DNA from: an uncultured Oxalobacteraceae bacterium | GTDB lineage: Bacteria; Pseudomonadota; Gammaproteobacteria; Burkholderiales; Burkholderiaceae_D | Length of the DNA stretch: 64,000 nt | Direction of reading: 5' to 3' | NCBI GenBank assembly: GCA_903914535.1 | Contig: CAIWPG010000281.1 | Coordinates: 1 to 64,000 of the forward strand | In this document: positions 9,220-17,387 of the stretch, one piece after another | Layout: the number at the start of each line of letters is the position of its first letter | Position numbering within the stretch: position 1 is the stretch's first letter | Made by a program: the position numbers and the translations under genes | The notes under the pieces: generated by a model | Database searches by the model: none | What the model saw: the letters and a program-made list of their open reading frames with translations, nothing else | Told to the model about the DNA's origin: nothing

Positions 9220-9465
9220 TTACTCGTGAATCTGTAAGCGCCGCAGCTGCTCACACTCTACTAATAAATCCGACATCGTCACATCAAGAGCAGTAGCCAG
9301 TTTTTCTACGGTAAGCAACGATGGAATAACGCTGCCCCGCTCAATTTCCCCGACATAAGAACGATTCAAATCGGCTTTTTCTGCCAGACGTTCCTGTGAC
9401 CAGCTATGTGCATCCCGCAAGCGGCGCACAGACTGACCAAAACTCAGGCACAGGAGATTATTCAT
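9220..9465 (-). CDS. Small XRE-family HTH regulator
   Basis: An 81-residue protein that is almost only a Cro/C1-type helix-turn-helix (about residues 8-64): SVRRLRDAHSWSQERLAEKADLN, then RSYVGEIERGSVIPSL with the typical S-x-x-E-R-G recognition helix. It overlaps the serine acetyltransferase gene by 4 bp (ATGA), so it is co-translated with it, and it lies 114 bp before the encapsulin gene. An imperfect dyad with ATAGACA half sites (about 9163-9203) in that gap is a candidate operator. Small stand-alone XRE proteins inside cysteine-biosynthesis operons probably tune the operon. Confidence 0.85.
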   Translation of the reverse strand: MNNLLCLSFGQSVRRLRDAHSWSQERLAEKADLNRSYVGEIERGSVIPSLLTVEKLATALDVTMSDLLVECEQLRRLQIHE

Positions 9466-10430
9466 AGCGCGGGCTGAAAATTCAGCAGATCGGCATGCTG
9501 CTCATGACGCAAACTGGCCTGACTAACCTGCCCGCCAGGCGCTACGTCAAATGTGACCCAGACATTGCCGCTGATAATGGCCCCGCGTCCGATAGTGATA
9601 CGGCCGAGTACTGTAGCTCCGGCATAAATCACCACATCGTCTTCCACGATAGGATGACGGGGTATGCCTTTTTGTAATTTACCCTGAGCATCAACAGGAA
9701 AACGCCTGGCGCCCAGAGTCACCGCCTGATAAATACGTACCCGCTCACCAATAACAGCAGTCTCGCCGATCACCACTCCGGTCCCGTGATCAATAAAAAA
9801 ACCGGCACCGATACTGGCACCGGGATGAATATCAATCCCGGTCTGTCCGTGAGCAAGTTCCGCAACGATACGTGCCAGCAAAGGCACTCCCAGTAAATGA
9901 AGCTGATGTGCGATACGATGATGTATCATGGCCAGCGTACCCGGATAACACAACAGCACTTCATCGACACTATGTGCGGCCGGATCGCCCCGATAAGCCG
10001 CAATAACGTCACTATCGAGTAAGGACCGGATGCCCGGCAAGGCCTGAGAAAAGGCCCGTACAATATACACCGCCTGGTCTTCCGTCAGAATCTCTTGCTG
10101 TGCGCTATAACGCGCGGCATAACCCAACTCCAGACGCACCTGTGCCAGCAATGAATGCAGCGCACAATCGAGCGTATGCCCGACATAAAAATCTTCACTT
10201 TCCTGACGTAATTCCGGTGGTCCAAGACGCATAGGAAACAAGGCACCACGCAAATCGGAAATAATTTTTGACAGGGCATCACGCGATGGCAATTCCCGTC
10301 CGCCCGGCTCAGTAGAGCGTTGCTGACCGGCTCGCCAGTTATAACGGACCGCCGCCAGTTCACCCACAACCTGATCAATATCAAACAGGGAAGAGCGGAT
10401 ATCTTTTCGGGATAGTGTCGGCAGCGTCAT
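9462..10430 (-). CDS. Serine O-acetyltransferase (EpsC/CysE type)
   Basis: About 322 residues. An alpha-helical N-terminal domain is followed by a left-handed beta-helix of hexapeptide repeats (about the last 140 residues: IDIHPGASIGAGFFIDHGTG, GETAVIGERVRIYQAVTLGA) with the catalytic Asp-His pair in FIDHGTG. It would acetylate serine to O-acetylserine, the sulfide acceptor for cysteine. The ATG at 10430 is chosen because residues from MTLPTLSRKDI match the family; the frame opens at 10472 with hydrophobic, non-family residues. Its place between the rhodanese and encapsulin genes ties cysteine synthesis to sulfur storage. The 3' end overlaps the XRE gene by 4 bp. Confidence 0.92.
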   Translation of the reverse strand: MTLPTLSRKDIRSSLFDIDQVVGELAAVRYNWRAGQQRSTEPGGRELPSRDALSKIISDLRGALFPMRLGPPELRQESEDFYVGHTLDCALHSLLAQVRLELGYAARYSAQQEILTEDQAVYIVRAFSQALPGIRSLLDSDVIAAYRGDPAAHSVDEVLLCYPGTLAMIHHRIAHQLHLLGVPLLARIVAELAHGQTGIDIHPGASIGAGFFIDHGTGVVIGETAVIGERVRIYQAVTLGARRFPVDAQGKLQKGIPRHPIVEDDVVIYAGATVLGRITIGRGAIISGNVWVTFDVAPGGQVSQASLRHEQHADLLNFQPAL

Positions 10431-10546
10431 ACCGGCACCCCATATAAAAAATACGATCCCTGCCATAAGCATTGGTCAGTAACAATCTGAGCAGACGACA
10501 ACAGAGCGTGCAAAATTCGGACTAACATTCCATTTCCTTTAGTTAC

Positions 10547-10574
10547 AGGGTTTACGCAACTTGGCGTAAACCCT
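10547..10574 (-). other. Perfect intercistronic hairpin upstream of the serine acetyltransferase
   Basis: AGGGTTTACGC (10547-10557) and GCGTAAACCCT (10564-10574) form an 11-bp perfect stem with a 6-nt loop between the rhodanese and acetyltransferase genes. No T-run follows on either strand, so it is more likely an mRNA processing or stability element, or a protein-binding palindrome, than a terminator. Confidence 0.5.
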
Positions 10575-10602
10575 TCAGCATTACGGATAATCTTGTATTA
10601 CC

Positions 10603-11148
10603 TTAATCCTGAATCCAGGGTAAATCGTGCCAGCGCCAGCCGCCTTGCTGTCCGCGTTGTTGCGCTTCGTTCAAATCACCCTCGAATCCATCCTGCACAT
10701 TAAATACCTGTTGAAACCCGGCTTTGCTTGCCGCTTCAGCCGCTGCAGCAGACCGTTTTCCGCTACGGCACAGCAGCAAAATGACTGTTGCTTTATCTTT
10801 GATTTTGGCTTCCAGCTCTTTAACAAAGCGTGGATTTTTATTCATTTGCGTACCGGTCATCCAGGCAACATGCACCGATTCGGATACATAGCCAACAAAC
10901 TTACGCTCTTCATTAGTACGGACATCCACCAACACAGCCAGATGATGTTGTATTAAATGCCAGGCATCCTGCGGCGTCACACTGCCGGCAAAAGGAAGAT
11001 GCGTATCCAGCGCCTGCCGGCGTGCCTGCAGCAGCACCTGATCTTCACTCGCCTGAGTAGTAAGCACCTCGTCCTGATTTAAAGAACCGGCCCGATGATG
11101 TTGAAAAAATATGGAACTAGCAGTTTCATTGATGGAAATATTGGTCAT
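10603..11148 (-). CDS. Rhodanese-like sulfurtransferase
   Basis: A 181-residue single-domain rhodanese with no signal peptide. The conserved VLVDVRTNEER strand lies near residue 75 and the active-site loop LLLCRSGKRS carries catalytic Cys127 and the conserved Arg. It would carry sulfane sulfur as a persulfide in the cytosol. The first 55 residues precede the rhodanese fold and are unrecognised. It is the first gene of the leftward cluster rhodanese, serine acetyltransferase, XRE, encapsulin, desulfurase, a grouping known for family 2A encapsulins. No strong Shine-Dalgarno precedes the ATG. Confidence 0.9.
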   Translation of the reverse strand: MTNISINETASSIFFQHHRAGSLNQDEVLTTQASEDQVLLQARRQALDTHLPFAGSVTPQDAWHLIQHHLAVLVDVRTNEERKFVGYVSESVHVAWMTGTQMNKNPRFVKELEAKIKDKATVILLLCRSGKRSAAAAEAASKAGFQQVFNVQDGFEGDLNEAQQRGQQGGWRWHDLPWIQD

Positions 11149-11168
11149 AAGTCGCTTTCAATTGGACA

Positions 11169-11222
11169 TGACTTACACAAAATTGCCTCGCCAGGATGAC
11201 ACGCCGGAGTGATTTTGCATAA
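11169..11222 (-). repeat. Imperfect inverted repeat related to the 14.4-kb repeat
   Basis: ACTTACACAAAATTGCCTCG at 11169 onward resembles the left end of the repeat at 14398, and the TGATTTTGCATAA stretch ending near 11222 is a partial inverse of it. It lies directly in front of the rhodanese gene on the minus strand. The similarity is short, so homology is uncertain. Confidence 0.3.
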
Positions 11223-11245
11223 ACTCTGTCAGATCAGATAATGTG

Positions 11246-11263
11246 CTGCTGATTTCGCAGCAG
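11246..11263. promoter_or_regulatory. CTGCTG-N5-GCAGCAG palindrome (shared site 1)
   Basis: CTGCTGATTTCGCAGCAG, inside a longer dyad GTGCTGCTG...CAGCAGCAC (11243-11266), about 100 bp upstream of the rhodanese/encapsulin operon. The same 18-bp pattern occurs at 21993, 26029 and 29288. I infer an activator-binding site for the adjacent SfnR-like protein. No canonical -24/-12 element was found between this copy and the rhodanese start. Confidence 0.5.
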
Positions 11264-11445
11264 CACTCCAATGTAACCAATCTACACACATCGTAAAACG
11301 AATAAAAACGTGAGTGCTAATGCAAAGAATGAATATAAATAATGTGATAAGGTGGCATGAGCAAAATCAGAGCGTCGATAGGGTGCACTACGACGTGCTG
11401 ATGGTTTTCATCGAACCAATTCACAAACAAGTTGCAGAAGATAAA

Positions 11446-12615
11446 TTAAAAAACTGCTGCATGCTGCTCAGAACCAGCCAGATTTTCGGCGTGATAATTC
11501 GGGGAAGACAGACTCCCTGACTCCTGCTTAATCAGACCGAACCGCTTCAGTTGTGTACGCAAAACATTGCGGCTGATACCAAGAACCCGGGCACTATGTA
11601 CCTGATTCTGGTTACACCAGCTAAACACGGTACGTACCAGCGATTCTTCTACCGAATTGAATAAATCCGGGTCTCCTGCAGAGACCAGCTCGCTGACCAA
11701 TTCTTCCAGACGACGATACAATTGCTCACGTGCCGCCGCAACAGAACTGACTTCCGGTGTTAAATCTGATGCTGATGCTGAACCTGAATCTGAAACAAGC
11801 ACCTGCAGCGGAACGTCGATACCTTCTGTAACAGCACGATTGCGATGAATGGCGCCGACCAGTTTTAAATCATCAGCACGAATCTGATGATCCCGGCAAA
11901 CAATCAGCCCGTAATGTATGACGTTTTCCAGTTCCCGGATATTGCCGGGCCACTCATACGACAGCAGGGCTGCCTTTGCATCGGCAGCTAAGGTAACGTC
12001 CTTAATATTCATCTTGGCACTGTAGATGCCGATAAAGTGCTGTGACAGCGGCAAAATATCGCCGGGGCGCTCACAGAGCGGTGGCAGCTGTATGGTAGCA
12101 ACCGATAACCGGTAATACAAGTCAGAGCGAAACCGGTCCGACAAAATCGCCTTGTGCAAATCCACGTTGGTGGCAGCTACCAGACGGACATCCAGGGCAA
12201 TGGGGCGACGCGATCCCAGCCGTACCACCTGGCGCTCTTGCAACACCCGTAATAATTTGACCTGCAGAGCCATGGATAAATCGCCGATCTCATCCAAAAA
12301 CATCGTGCCGCCATTTGCCGCCTCAAACCAACCGGCTCGTGCCTGCGATGCACCGGTAAACGCACCGGTTTCGTGACCAAATAACTCAGCATCAATCAGC
12401 GACTCACTGAATGCGCCGCAATTAACGGCAATAAAAGGACCAGTCCGGCCGCTCTGTGCATGAATATGACGTGCGATCAGCTCTTTTCCGGTACCGGTCT
12501 CACCCACAATCAAGGCACTGGCATCACTGCGTGCAATCCGCTCAACCTGTAACAATAATTCTGAGGAACGCGGGTCATGAAATAACAGAGCCTTGGCACG
12601 TATCGACGTCGTCAT
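11446..12615 (-). CDS. Sigma-54-dependent activator, SfnR-like
   Basis: About 389 residues from the ATG at 12615; the frame opens at a GTG at 12720 but the extra 35 residues look non-homologous. There is no N-terminal sensor domain. An AAA+ sigma-54 interaction domain fills about residues 15-240: Walker A GETGTGKE at 38-45, GAFTGA at 84-89 (the loop that contacts sigma-54), and FLDEIGDL as Walker B. A C-terminal Fis-type HTH (SARVLGISRNVLRTQLKRFG) binds DNA. The TTSIRAKALLFHDPRS start resembles SfnR, an activator of sulfone use under sulfate limitation. It sits beside sulfur genes, so it probably drives the -24/-12 promoters found further right. Confidence 0.88.
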   Translation of the reverse strand: MTTSIRAKALLFHDPRSSELLLQVERIARSDASALIVGETGTGKELIARHIHAQSGRTGPFIAVNCGAFSESLIDAELFGHETGAFTGASQARAGWFEAANGGTMFLDEIGDLSMALQVKLLRVLQERQVVRLGSRRPIALDVRLVAATNVDLHKAILSDRFRSDLYYRLSVATIQLPPLCERPGDILPLSQHFIGIYSAKMNIKDVTLAADAKAALLSYEWPGNIRELENVIHYGLIVCRDHQIRADDLKLVGAIHRNRAVTEGIDVPLQVLVSDSGSASASDLTPEVSSVAAAREQLYRRLEELVSELVSAGDPDLFNSVEESLVRTVFSWCNQNQVHSARVLGISRNVLRTQLKRFGLIKQESGSLSSPNYHAENLAGSEQHAAVF

Positions 12616-12740
12616 GACGGCCAAATCCGGGAAGGTAAGAAGTTTATTCACAGGATATATCCAATATAAAAGGCCAAAAGACAATGCCTGACAATACCCT
12701 GACGATACCTGTTTGAACACGAATTATTTCGAAAATTGAT

Positions 12741-12808
12741 AGTCGTTTTTAGCATAAAGAATCTGCACATCATCCGCATTTTGCATTTATTCACACTAAA
12801 AAACGACT
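12741..12808. other. Inverted repeat between degP and the sigma-54 activator gene
   Basis: AGTCGTTTTTAG (12741-12752) is repeated in inverse as CTAAAAAACGACT (12796-12808), differing by one base in the A/T run, around a 43-nt spacer. It lies after the degP stop codon and before the activator gene on the minus strand. It could be an operator or a weak transcript-end hairpin. Confidence 0.35.
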
Positions 12809-12818
12809 AACACGCCCC

Positions 12819-14339
12819 CTATTTACTCATTGGACGTAAGGAAATAAACTGCGAATTTTCCCCGCGCCGCACCAATAAAACGATAGTTTTTTTCGTATCG
12901 GTTTTAGCCGCCAGCGCCGTAAACTGAGCAACATCTTTGATGTCGACGTTATTCAGAGTCAAAATAATGTCGCCTTCGTGCAAACCAGGGCGTACTGTGG
13001 CACCATCCACATTAGTAACCAACACACCGGAACTAAGCTGCAATTCCTTTTTTTGTGCGTCAGTAATATTAAGCAGATCGATACCAAACACATTCGCATT
13101 TATCGCCTCAGGTTCTGCCGGCGACGCCTCATTTTTAGCCTGTTTTTCCAGCTCAATTTCAGCCAGGGTCACGGTAATGACTTGCGTTACCCCTTTACGC
13201 CAGACCAGCAATTTAACATTTGATCCCGGTTTGGTGGCGGCAACCAGACGCCTTAAGTCGGCACTTTTGTCGACGACGACATTATTGAATTTAACAATAA
13301 TATCGCCCCCCGCCAGACCAGCCATCTCAGCCGGCCCACCTTTTTCCACCCGCCCGATCACACTGCCTTTAGCCGATGGTAAACCCAGCGATTCGGCCAG
13401 CTCTTTACTGACTTCACCAAGGTACACACCCAGGCGTCCGCGGGTAACATGACCGGCAGATTTGAGTTGATCTGCGGTAGCCATAGCTTCATCGATAGGC
13501 ACGGCAAAAGAGATCCCCATAAATCCACCCGACTTACTATAAATCTGCGAGTTAATACCCACAACTTCACCGCGCATATTAATCAGCGGGCCACCCGAAT
13601 TGCCGGGATTTACAGCCACATCGGTCTGAATCAATGGCAAGAAATCGCCGGTTTCACGCGCTTTGGCAGAAATAATCCCGGCGGTGACCGTATTTTCCAG
13701 ATCAAACGGCGAACCGATGGCAATGACCCATTCACCGACCCTGGCTCTGGCAGATGCACCAATAGCTACTTTAGGTAATCCGGTGCCGTCGATTTTAAGT
13801 AGCGCCACATCGGTACGACTATCCAGCCCGACTACTTTTGCCTTAAATTCACGATTATCCGTCAGCTTAACAAAGACGTCATCCGCGCCATCGACGACAT
13901 GCGCATTCGTCATCACATAACCATCTTGCGAAATAATAAAACCGGAACCGACACCGCGGGGTGTCTGATCATCGGAGGGTGATTTTTGTGCTTTTTTATC
14001 TTTTTGTCCGGGAGCCGGTACATGGTGCGGCGTCTGATTGTGGCCCTGATCCGGTATCGGTACGCCAAAAAAACGCCGGAAAAATTCTTGCATCTGCTCA
14101 TCCTGACTACCGCCATCAGCTTCAATCGTTTTAGTGCTCTCCGTAGTACGGATATTGACTACCGCCGGGCCGACTTTATCGACCAGACTGCTAAAATCAG
14201 GTAAACCGGCAAGACTGGCTGAAGCGGCAACGGCAAACGAATTAACATTCAGCAGCGTTGGTGCGACAACCCCGGTCAACATACTCATCATAAGAATTGA
14301 CAATGCGCGCTTACCAGGAAATAGAGTAATTTTTCTCAT
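12819..14339 (-). CDS. Periplasmic serine endoprotease DegP/HtrA family (Do type)
   Basis: A 506-residue protease with a signal sequence (about residues 1-39), a trypsin-like domain with triad His147 (TNAHVV), Asp177 (RTDVAL) and Ser248 (GNSGGP), and two PDZ domains in the C-terminal half. A Gln/His/Lys-rich insert at about 98-125 corresponds to the LA loop region. It degrades or chaperones misfolded envelope proteins. It is the downstream neighbour of genes for exported cytochromes, a peroxiredoxin and a lectin-like protein, which suggests envelope quality control for that set. The 244 bp before it hold a palindromic repeat and a hairpin, so it may have its own promoter. Confidence 0.93.
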   Translation of the reverse strand: MRKITLFPGKRALSILMMSMLTGVVAPTLLNVNSFAVAASASLAGLPDFSSLVDKVGPAVVNIRTTESTKTIEADGGSQDEQMQEFFRRFFGVPIPDQGHNQTPHHVPAPGQKDKKAQKSPSDDQTPRGVGSGFIISQDGYVMTNAHVVDGADDVFVKLTDNREFKAKVVGLDSRTDVALLKIDGTGLPKVAIGASARARVGEWVIAIGSPFDLENTVTAGIISAKARETGDFLPLIQTDVAVNPGNSGGPLINMRGEVVGINSQIYSKSGGFMGISFAVPIDEAMATADQLKSAGHVTRGRLGVYLGEVSKELAESLGLPSAKGSVIGRVEKGGPAEMAGLAGGDIIVKFNNVVVDKSADLRRLVAATKPGSNVKLLVWRKGVTQVITVTLAEIELEKQAKNEASPAEPEAINANVFGIDLLNITDAQKKELQLSSGVLVTNVDGATVRPGLHEGDIILTLNNVDIKDVAQFTALAAKTDTKKTIVLLVRRGENSQFISLRPMSK

Positions 14340-14397
14340 GATGGAATTCTCGTCATACTCACATTAAAAGTGAAATTAATAAATCAACGAATAAAAA

Positions 14398-14489
14398 GAC
14401 TTACGCAAAATTGTCCCGGCCAGGTTTATCACCGTAAACAGCACAATCCGTTCTGCAAAGTAGCAATGCCACTGAGACAATTTGCGTAA
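14398..14489. repeat. Dispersed palindromic repeat, copy A
   Basis: The element has near-perfect terminal inverted repeats: TTACGCAAAATTGTC (14401-14415) against GACAATTTGCGTAA (14476-14489). Its first 49 bases match 39 of 49 positions of a stretch at 49893-49941 in front of paaA, and both continue to a shared TAGCAATGC. Size and inverted ends suggest a small non-coding, MITE-like or REP-like element. Confidence 0.5.
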
Positions 14490-14510
14490 TTCCGGTAAAA
14501 CAGCCATACC

Positions 14511-14544
14511 GCTGATCCGGGAATTTTTCAGATTCCGGATCAGC
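14511..14544 (-). other. Hairpin between the lectin-like gene and degP
   Basis: GCTGATCCGG (14511-14520) pairs with CCGGATCAGC (14535-14544) across a 14-nt loop, 40 bp after the stop codon of the lectin-like gene. There is no downstream T-run. The same CTGATCCGG half sequence forms a second hairpin at 19283-19315 in the same gene string. Confidence 0.5.
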
Positions 14545-14583
14545 CGGAGAGGATGAATGACGCACAGGCGTCTGTCGGACTAG

Positions 14584-15309
14584 TTAATTAACCGCGAAAC
14601 AATACAACAAGCCTGCACCACCGGTCGAAACCAGATTCGCCTGACCGCAGCCACGGCTTGGGTGTGTGGAATTCCAGGAAGTGTTGTTACCACCGGTGCG
14701 ATCAAAATGACCTAACTGAACAGAGCCGTCAGCGGCACTACTTGTATAGTTCTTACAGGTATGGTCAGCAGCATCCGTATATGCCGTACCATCAGCTTGA
14801 GAACCAGTGATAATATCGTGCTGATTCGGCGTATCTCCCGCACCTTTAACTGATTCATTTTTTTCAGTAAATGCCGTCGCTTTACTGATGTTATTACCAA
14901 GTCGTGCCAGTTCCAGGGTATCCCCGTTTAACTGCGCCAGATCACGGGAAATCAGTGCACCGCGTGTGTTGTACCACGGGCCCTGACCAATACGGTCACG
15001 TGCATTAATCGCGGGATTACCATTCGCTGCCTGCGTACTGAGGTAAGCATGCCAGGTTTTATTACCGGCATTTACCGCAGTTGCCAATTTTTGACATTGC
15101 GCATCAGCGCCTGCCAGACCGCCCAGATCCGCACCTTTACCGATACCTTCACTGGTCACAAAAAAACTAAACGGTTTGGCAGGATCAGTTGACCTGGCAC
15201 CCGGCGTCGCAACAGGGGAAGCGGTTTGCGCAAATGCGCCAGCCGTGATCGCCATCGCAGTTACGGCGCAGGAAAACCATACCACTGCCTTAAAGCTTGA
15301 ATTACGCAT
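14584..15309 (-). CDS. Secreted lectin-like domain protein (DUF1554-like)
   Basis: 241 residues with a clear signal peptide (cut about AFA-QT near residue 28). The mature part begins with FSFFVTSEGIGKGADLGGL and contains DAQCQKLA, a WHAYLSTQ strand, RIGQGPWYN and a C-terminal Cys-rich segment (HTCKNY, RGCGQANL, LLYCFAVN). This layout is that of C-type-lectin-fold proteins annotated as DUF1554 or collagenase-NC10/endostatin-like. It is probably periplasmic or surface-associated and may bind a glycan; no enzymatic residues are recognised. It is flanked by exported cytochrome c' and DegP genes on the same strand. Confidence 0.7.
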   Translation of the reverse strand: MRNSSFKAVVWFSCAVTAMAITAGAFAQTASPVATPGARSTDPAKPFSFFVTSEGIGKGADLGGLAGADAQCQKLATAVNAGNKTWHAYLSTQAANGNPAINARDRIGQGPWYNTRGALISRDLAQLNGDTLELARLGNNISKATAFTEKNESVKGAGDTPNQHDIITGSQADGTAYTDAADHTCKNYTSSAADGSVQLGHFDRTGGNNTSWNSTHPSRGCGQANLVSTGGAGLLYCFAVN

Positions 15310-15464
15310 AAGAAGTCTCTGTGAAATAAGTTATAAAATTTTTCAAAACGCATACTGTCTCTGCCATTAACACATGCCAAAAAACACTATTCAGCGGGGT
15401 ATTAACGAAGAGGCAGCATAGATCAACAGCACGGACAGCAAGACCGATGCCTCAATCAAAAAAT

Positions 15465-15944
15465 TTAATCTTTGCTTTTGAAATCATCGTGGCATGCTTT
15501 GCAGGTACGGGTCAGTTTACCGTACTGTGTTTTTACTGCTGCAGCATCGCCGCCGGCAGCAACCACAGCCAGCTCGCTGGCTTCTTTATTGAAGTTGGCA
15601 CCCAGTTCAGCGAAGTGTTTAAGATCTTTAAATAATTCCGGCTTTGCCGAGGTTTCATGCCAGCCTTTACCTTGCTCTGTACCCGGTGCAAACAAAGCGC
15701 CTAAACCGGAATTAGCAACAGCGGCAATCGTGTTGGCAGCCTTAACCACGTCATCCTTATTGTATTGCCCTTCAAGAGAAGCCTTAATACGACCGGAACT
15801 CCAGGCAATCACCTGGAAGCTGGATTGACGTACTTTAATCAATTGTTCCGGCTTTGGTGCCTGCTGAGCCATAGCAAGGGAAGCTGCAGCCAGGATCACA
15901 AGAGCCAGAGCGGGAGCAAAGATTTTTTTCATCTTCTTATTCAT
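15465..15944 (-). CDS. Cytochrome c' (periplasmic, second copy)
   Basis: 159 residues: a signal peptide (LALVILAAASLAMAQ, cut near 26), a four-helix-bundle body and a single C-terminal haem site CKACHDDFKSKD, the typical C-terminal CxxCH of cytochromes c'. These five-coordinate haem proteins bind NO and CO in the periplasm, and some accept electrons. It follows the peroxiredoxin gene by 82 bp on the same strand and is accompanied by a smaller c'-like protein at 17388. The length fits the family. Confidence 0.88.
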   Translation of the reverse strand: MNKKMKKIFAPALALVILAAASLAMAQQAPKPEQLIKVRQSSFQVIAWSSGRIKASLEGQYNKDDVVKAANTIAAVANSGLGALFAPGTEQGKGWHETSAKPELFKDLKHFAELGANFNKEASELAVVAAGGDAAAVKTQYGKLTRTCKACHDDFKSKD

Positions 15945-16026
15945 AGTATTTCCTTATGGTAGTAGTTTTTTTCAGGGTGAATTACACTTAACGAGTAAAA
16001 AATAATTTAATAAAACGAGTACATTA

Positions 16027-16596
16027 TTACTTTAAATTTTGTACCACTTCCAACGCTTTATTCACGTTATCTTCCGGGGCAAGACCACCCAGACTGGCAA
16101 TAATTTTTCCGTTTGGTGTAATAATAAATGTGGTTCGTTCGGTCGTATCATGATCGATTTCCACACCGCGCGTATCCTTTTTACCGGCAGCAATCTGCTT
16201 TACAGCAAGGTCATAAGAAACTGCAATTTTTCCACCCGCATCAGAGGCGACCGGAAACTTACCGGCACAATAGTGCGGATCGGCAGAAAATGCATTGAGA
16301 CGACTGATACTATCCAGAGATACGCCAATAATTGTGGCTCCCGCTGCTGCAAATTTTTCCTGATTCACTGCAAATGTATGCGCCTGAATATTACAGCCGC
16401 CGGTAAACGCAGATGGATAGAAATACACCACCACAGGCCCTTTTTTCAGTGACTCTTTCAGTGAAAACTGAAAGGATTTTCCGGCCAGTGATGCTTCAGC
16501 TTTAAAATCAGGTGCAATATCACCTTCCTTTAACGCAGCAAGCGCAGGCAAAGCGATAAGGCCAGATAACACGCAGCCAAGTAAAATTTTCTTCAT
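16027..16596 (-). CDS. Exported peroxiredoxin (AhpC/TSA, Bcp-like)
   Basis: 189 residues with a Sec signal peptide (MKKILLGCVLSGLIALPALA), so the enzyme acts in the periplasm, unlike the usual cytosolic Bcp. The peroxidatic site is the YPSAFTGGC loop (consensus PxxxTxxC), with the conserved Arg in TERTTFIITPNG. A second Cys in DPHYCAGKF may resolve the disulfide. It reduces peroxide at the expense of a thiol partner. Its position among periplasmic cytochromes and the DUF1501/DUF1549 genes suggests protection against peroxide formed in that compartment. Confidence 0.88.
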   Translation of the reverse strand: MKKILLGCVLSGLIALPALAALKEGDIAPDFKAEASLAGKSFQFSLKESLKKGPVVVYFYPSAFTGGCNIQAHTFAVNQEKFAAAGATIIGVSLDSISRLNAFSADPHYCAGKFPVASDAGGKIAVSYDLAVKQIAAGKKDTRGVEIDHDTTERTTFIITPNGKIIASLGGLAPEDNVNKALEVVQNLK

Positions 16597-16703
16597 TTTT
16601 CATTCTCCTGAATAGGTGGGCTAACTCATAGCCTACTGTATAGCCTGCTATTATCTATATTAACTACTTAATACTACTTAATGTTTCCGCAACGTGATAT
16701 TTT

Positions 16704-17384
16704 TTACAAACCAGCAATATAATGAGACAAAGCAAGCAGTTCTTCATCGGTCAGCGACTTAGCGATGCCATTCATAACATTACCAGGACTATTTTTTCTC
16801 TCCCCGCTGCGCCAGTCACGTAACTGCTGCTCCAGATAACTCCACTGCTGTCCGCCAATAACCGGGTAAATGACATTAGCGGCTACCGCGCCCTGACCAC
16901 GTACACCATGACAAGCGACGCAAGCAATAACAGCTCTGGCAGGATCACCGTTTTGAAACAATTTTCTGGCAACGGGACTATCAACACCACCATCAGCCTG
17001 CATTTTTTTACCAGTGCCAAAATAAGCTGCAATATCAAACAAATCGGTATCACTAAGCGTGCCCGCCATCATAGTCATAAAATCATAATGGCGTCGCTCA
17101 TGCCGGAAATCCTGCACCTGTTTAACAATATATCCGGGATACTGACCCGATAAAGTCGCAAATTTATTCAAGGGGCCATTACTACTGTCCTGCCCGTTAG
17201 CATCATGGCATTCAAGACAGCGTTCGGCTTCCAGTTTGATCTTTCCTGCTACCGGATCTCCCCCGAAAACCGGCGGCTTAGCAGTCCCGGCAGCAATAGC
17301 ACCGGATGTCACTACCAGTGATGCTGCCACCATCAGGCCAAACCAAATGTCGGACGAAAAAAATTGCTTAATACGCTTAAAAAT
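16704..17384 (-). CDS. Dihaem cytochrome c4-like protein, probable ATT start
   Basis: Two cytochrome c domains, each with a CxxCH haem site (CLECHD and CVACHG), in a c4-like layout; it shuttles electrons in the periplasm. The first ATG in frame (17333) gives MVAASLVVTSGAIAAG, a signal peptide without a basic n-region and without a Shine-Dalgarno. Seventeen codons upstream an ATT (17382-17384) follows AAGGAG with a 6-nt spacer, and the added residues FKRIKQFF supply the missing basic n-region. An in-frame TAG, the stop codon of the upstream cytochrome gene, lies just before. I therefore favour the rare ATT start (226 residues); 17333 is the fallback. Confidence 0.82.
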   Translation of the reverse strand: MFKRIKQFFSSDIWFGLMVAASLVVTSGAIAAGTAKPPVFGGDPVAGKIKLEAERCLECHDANGQDSSNGPLNKFATLSGQYPGYIVKQVQDFRHERRHYDFMTMMAGTLSDTDLFDIAAYFGTGKKMQADGGVDSPVARKLFQNGDPARAVIACVACHGVRGQGAVAANVIYPVIGGQQWSYLEQQLRDWRSGERKNSPGNVMNGIAKSLTDEELLALSHYIAGL

Positions 17385-17387
17385 CGC

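Noticed and set aside
11149-11245. Search for a -24/-12 promoter between palindrome 1 and the rhodanese gene
   Set aside because: On the minus strand TGGCGAGGCAATTTTGT has a good -24 half but TT where GC is required, so no promoter was called.
12616-12720. N-terminal extension of the SfnR-like protein from a GTG at 12720
   Set aside because: The extra 35 residues are not family-like; ATG 12615 matches the SfnR-type N terminus.
14398-14489. Minus-strand TGGCCGGGACAATTTTGC as a sigma-54 promoter of degP
   Set aside because: GG to GC spacing is 13 (or 9 using the next GG), not 10.
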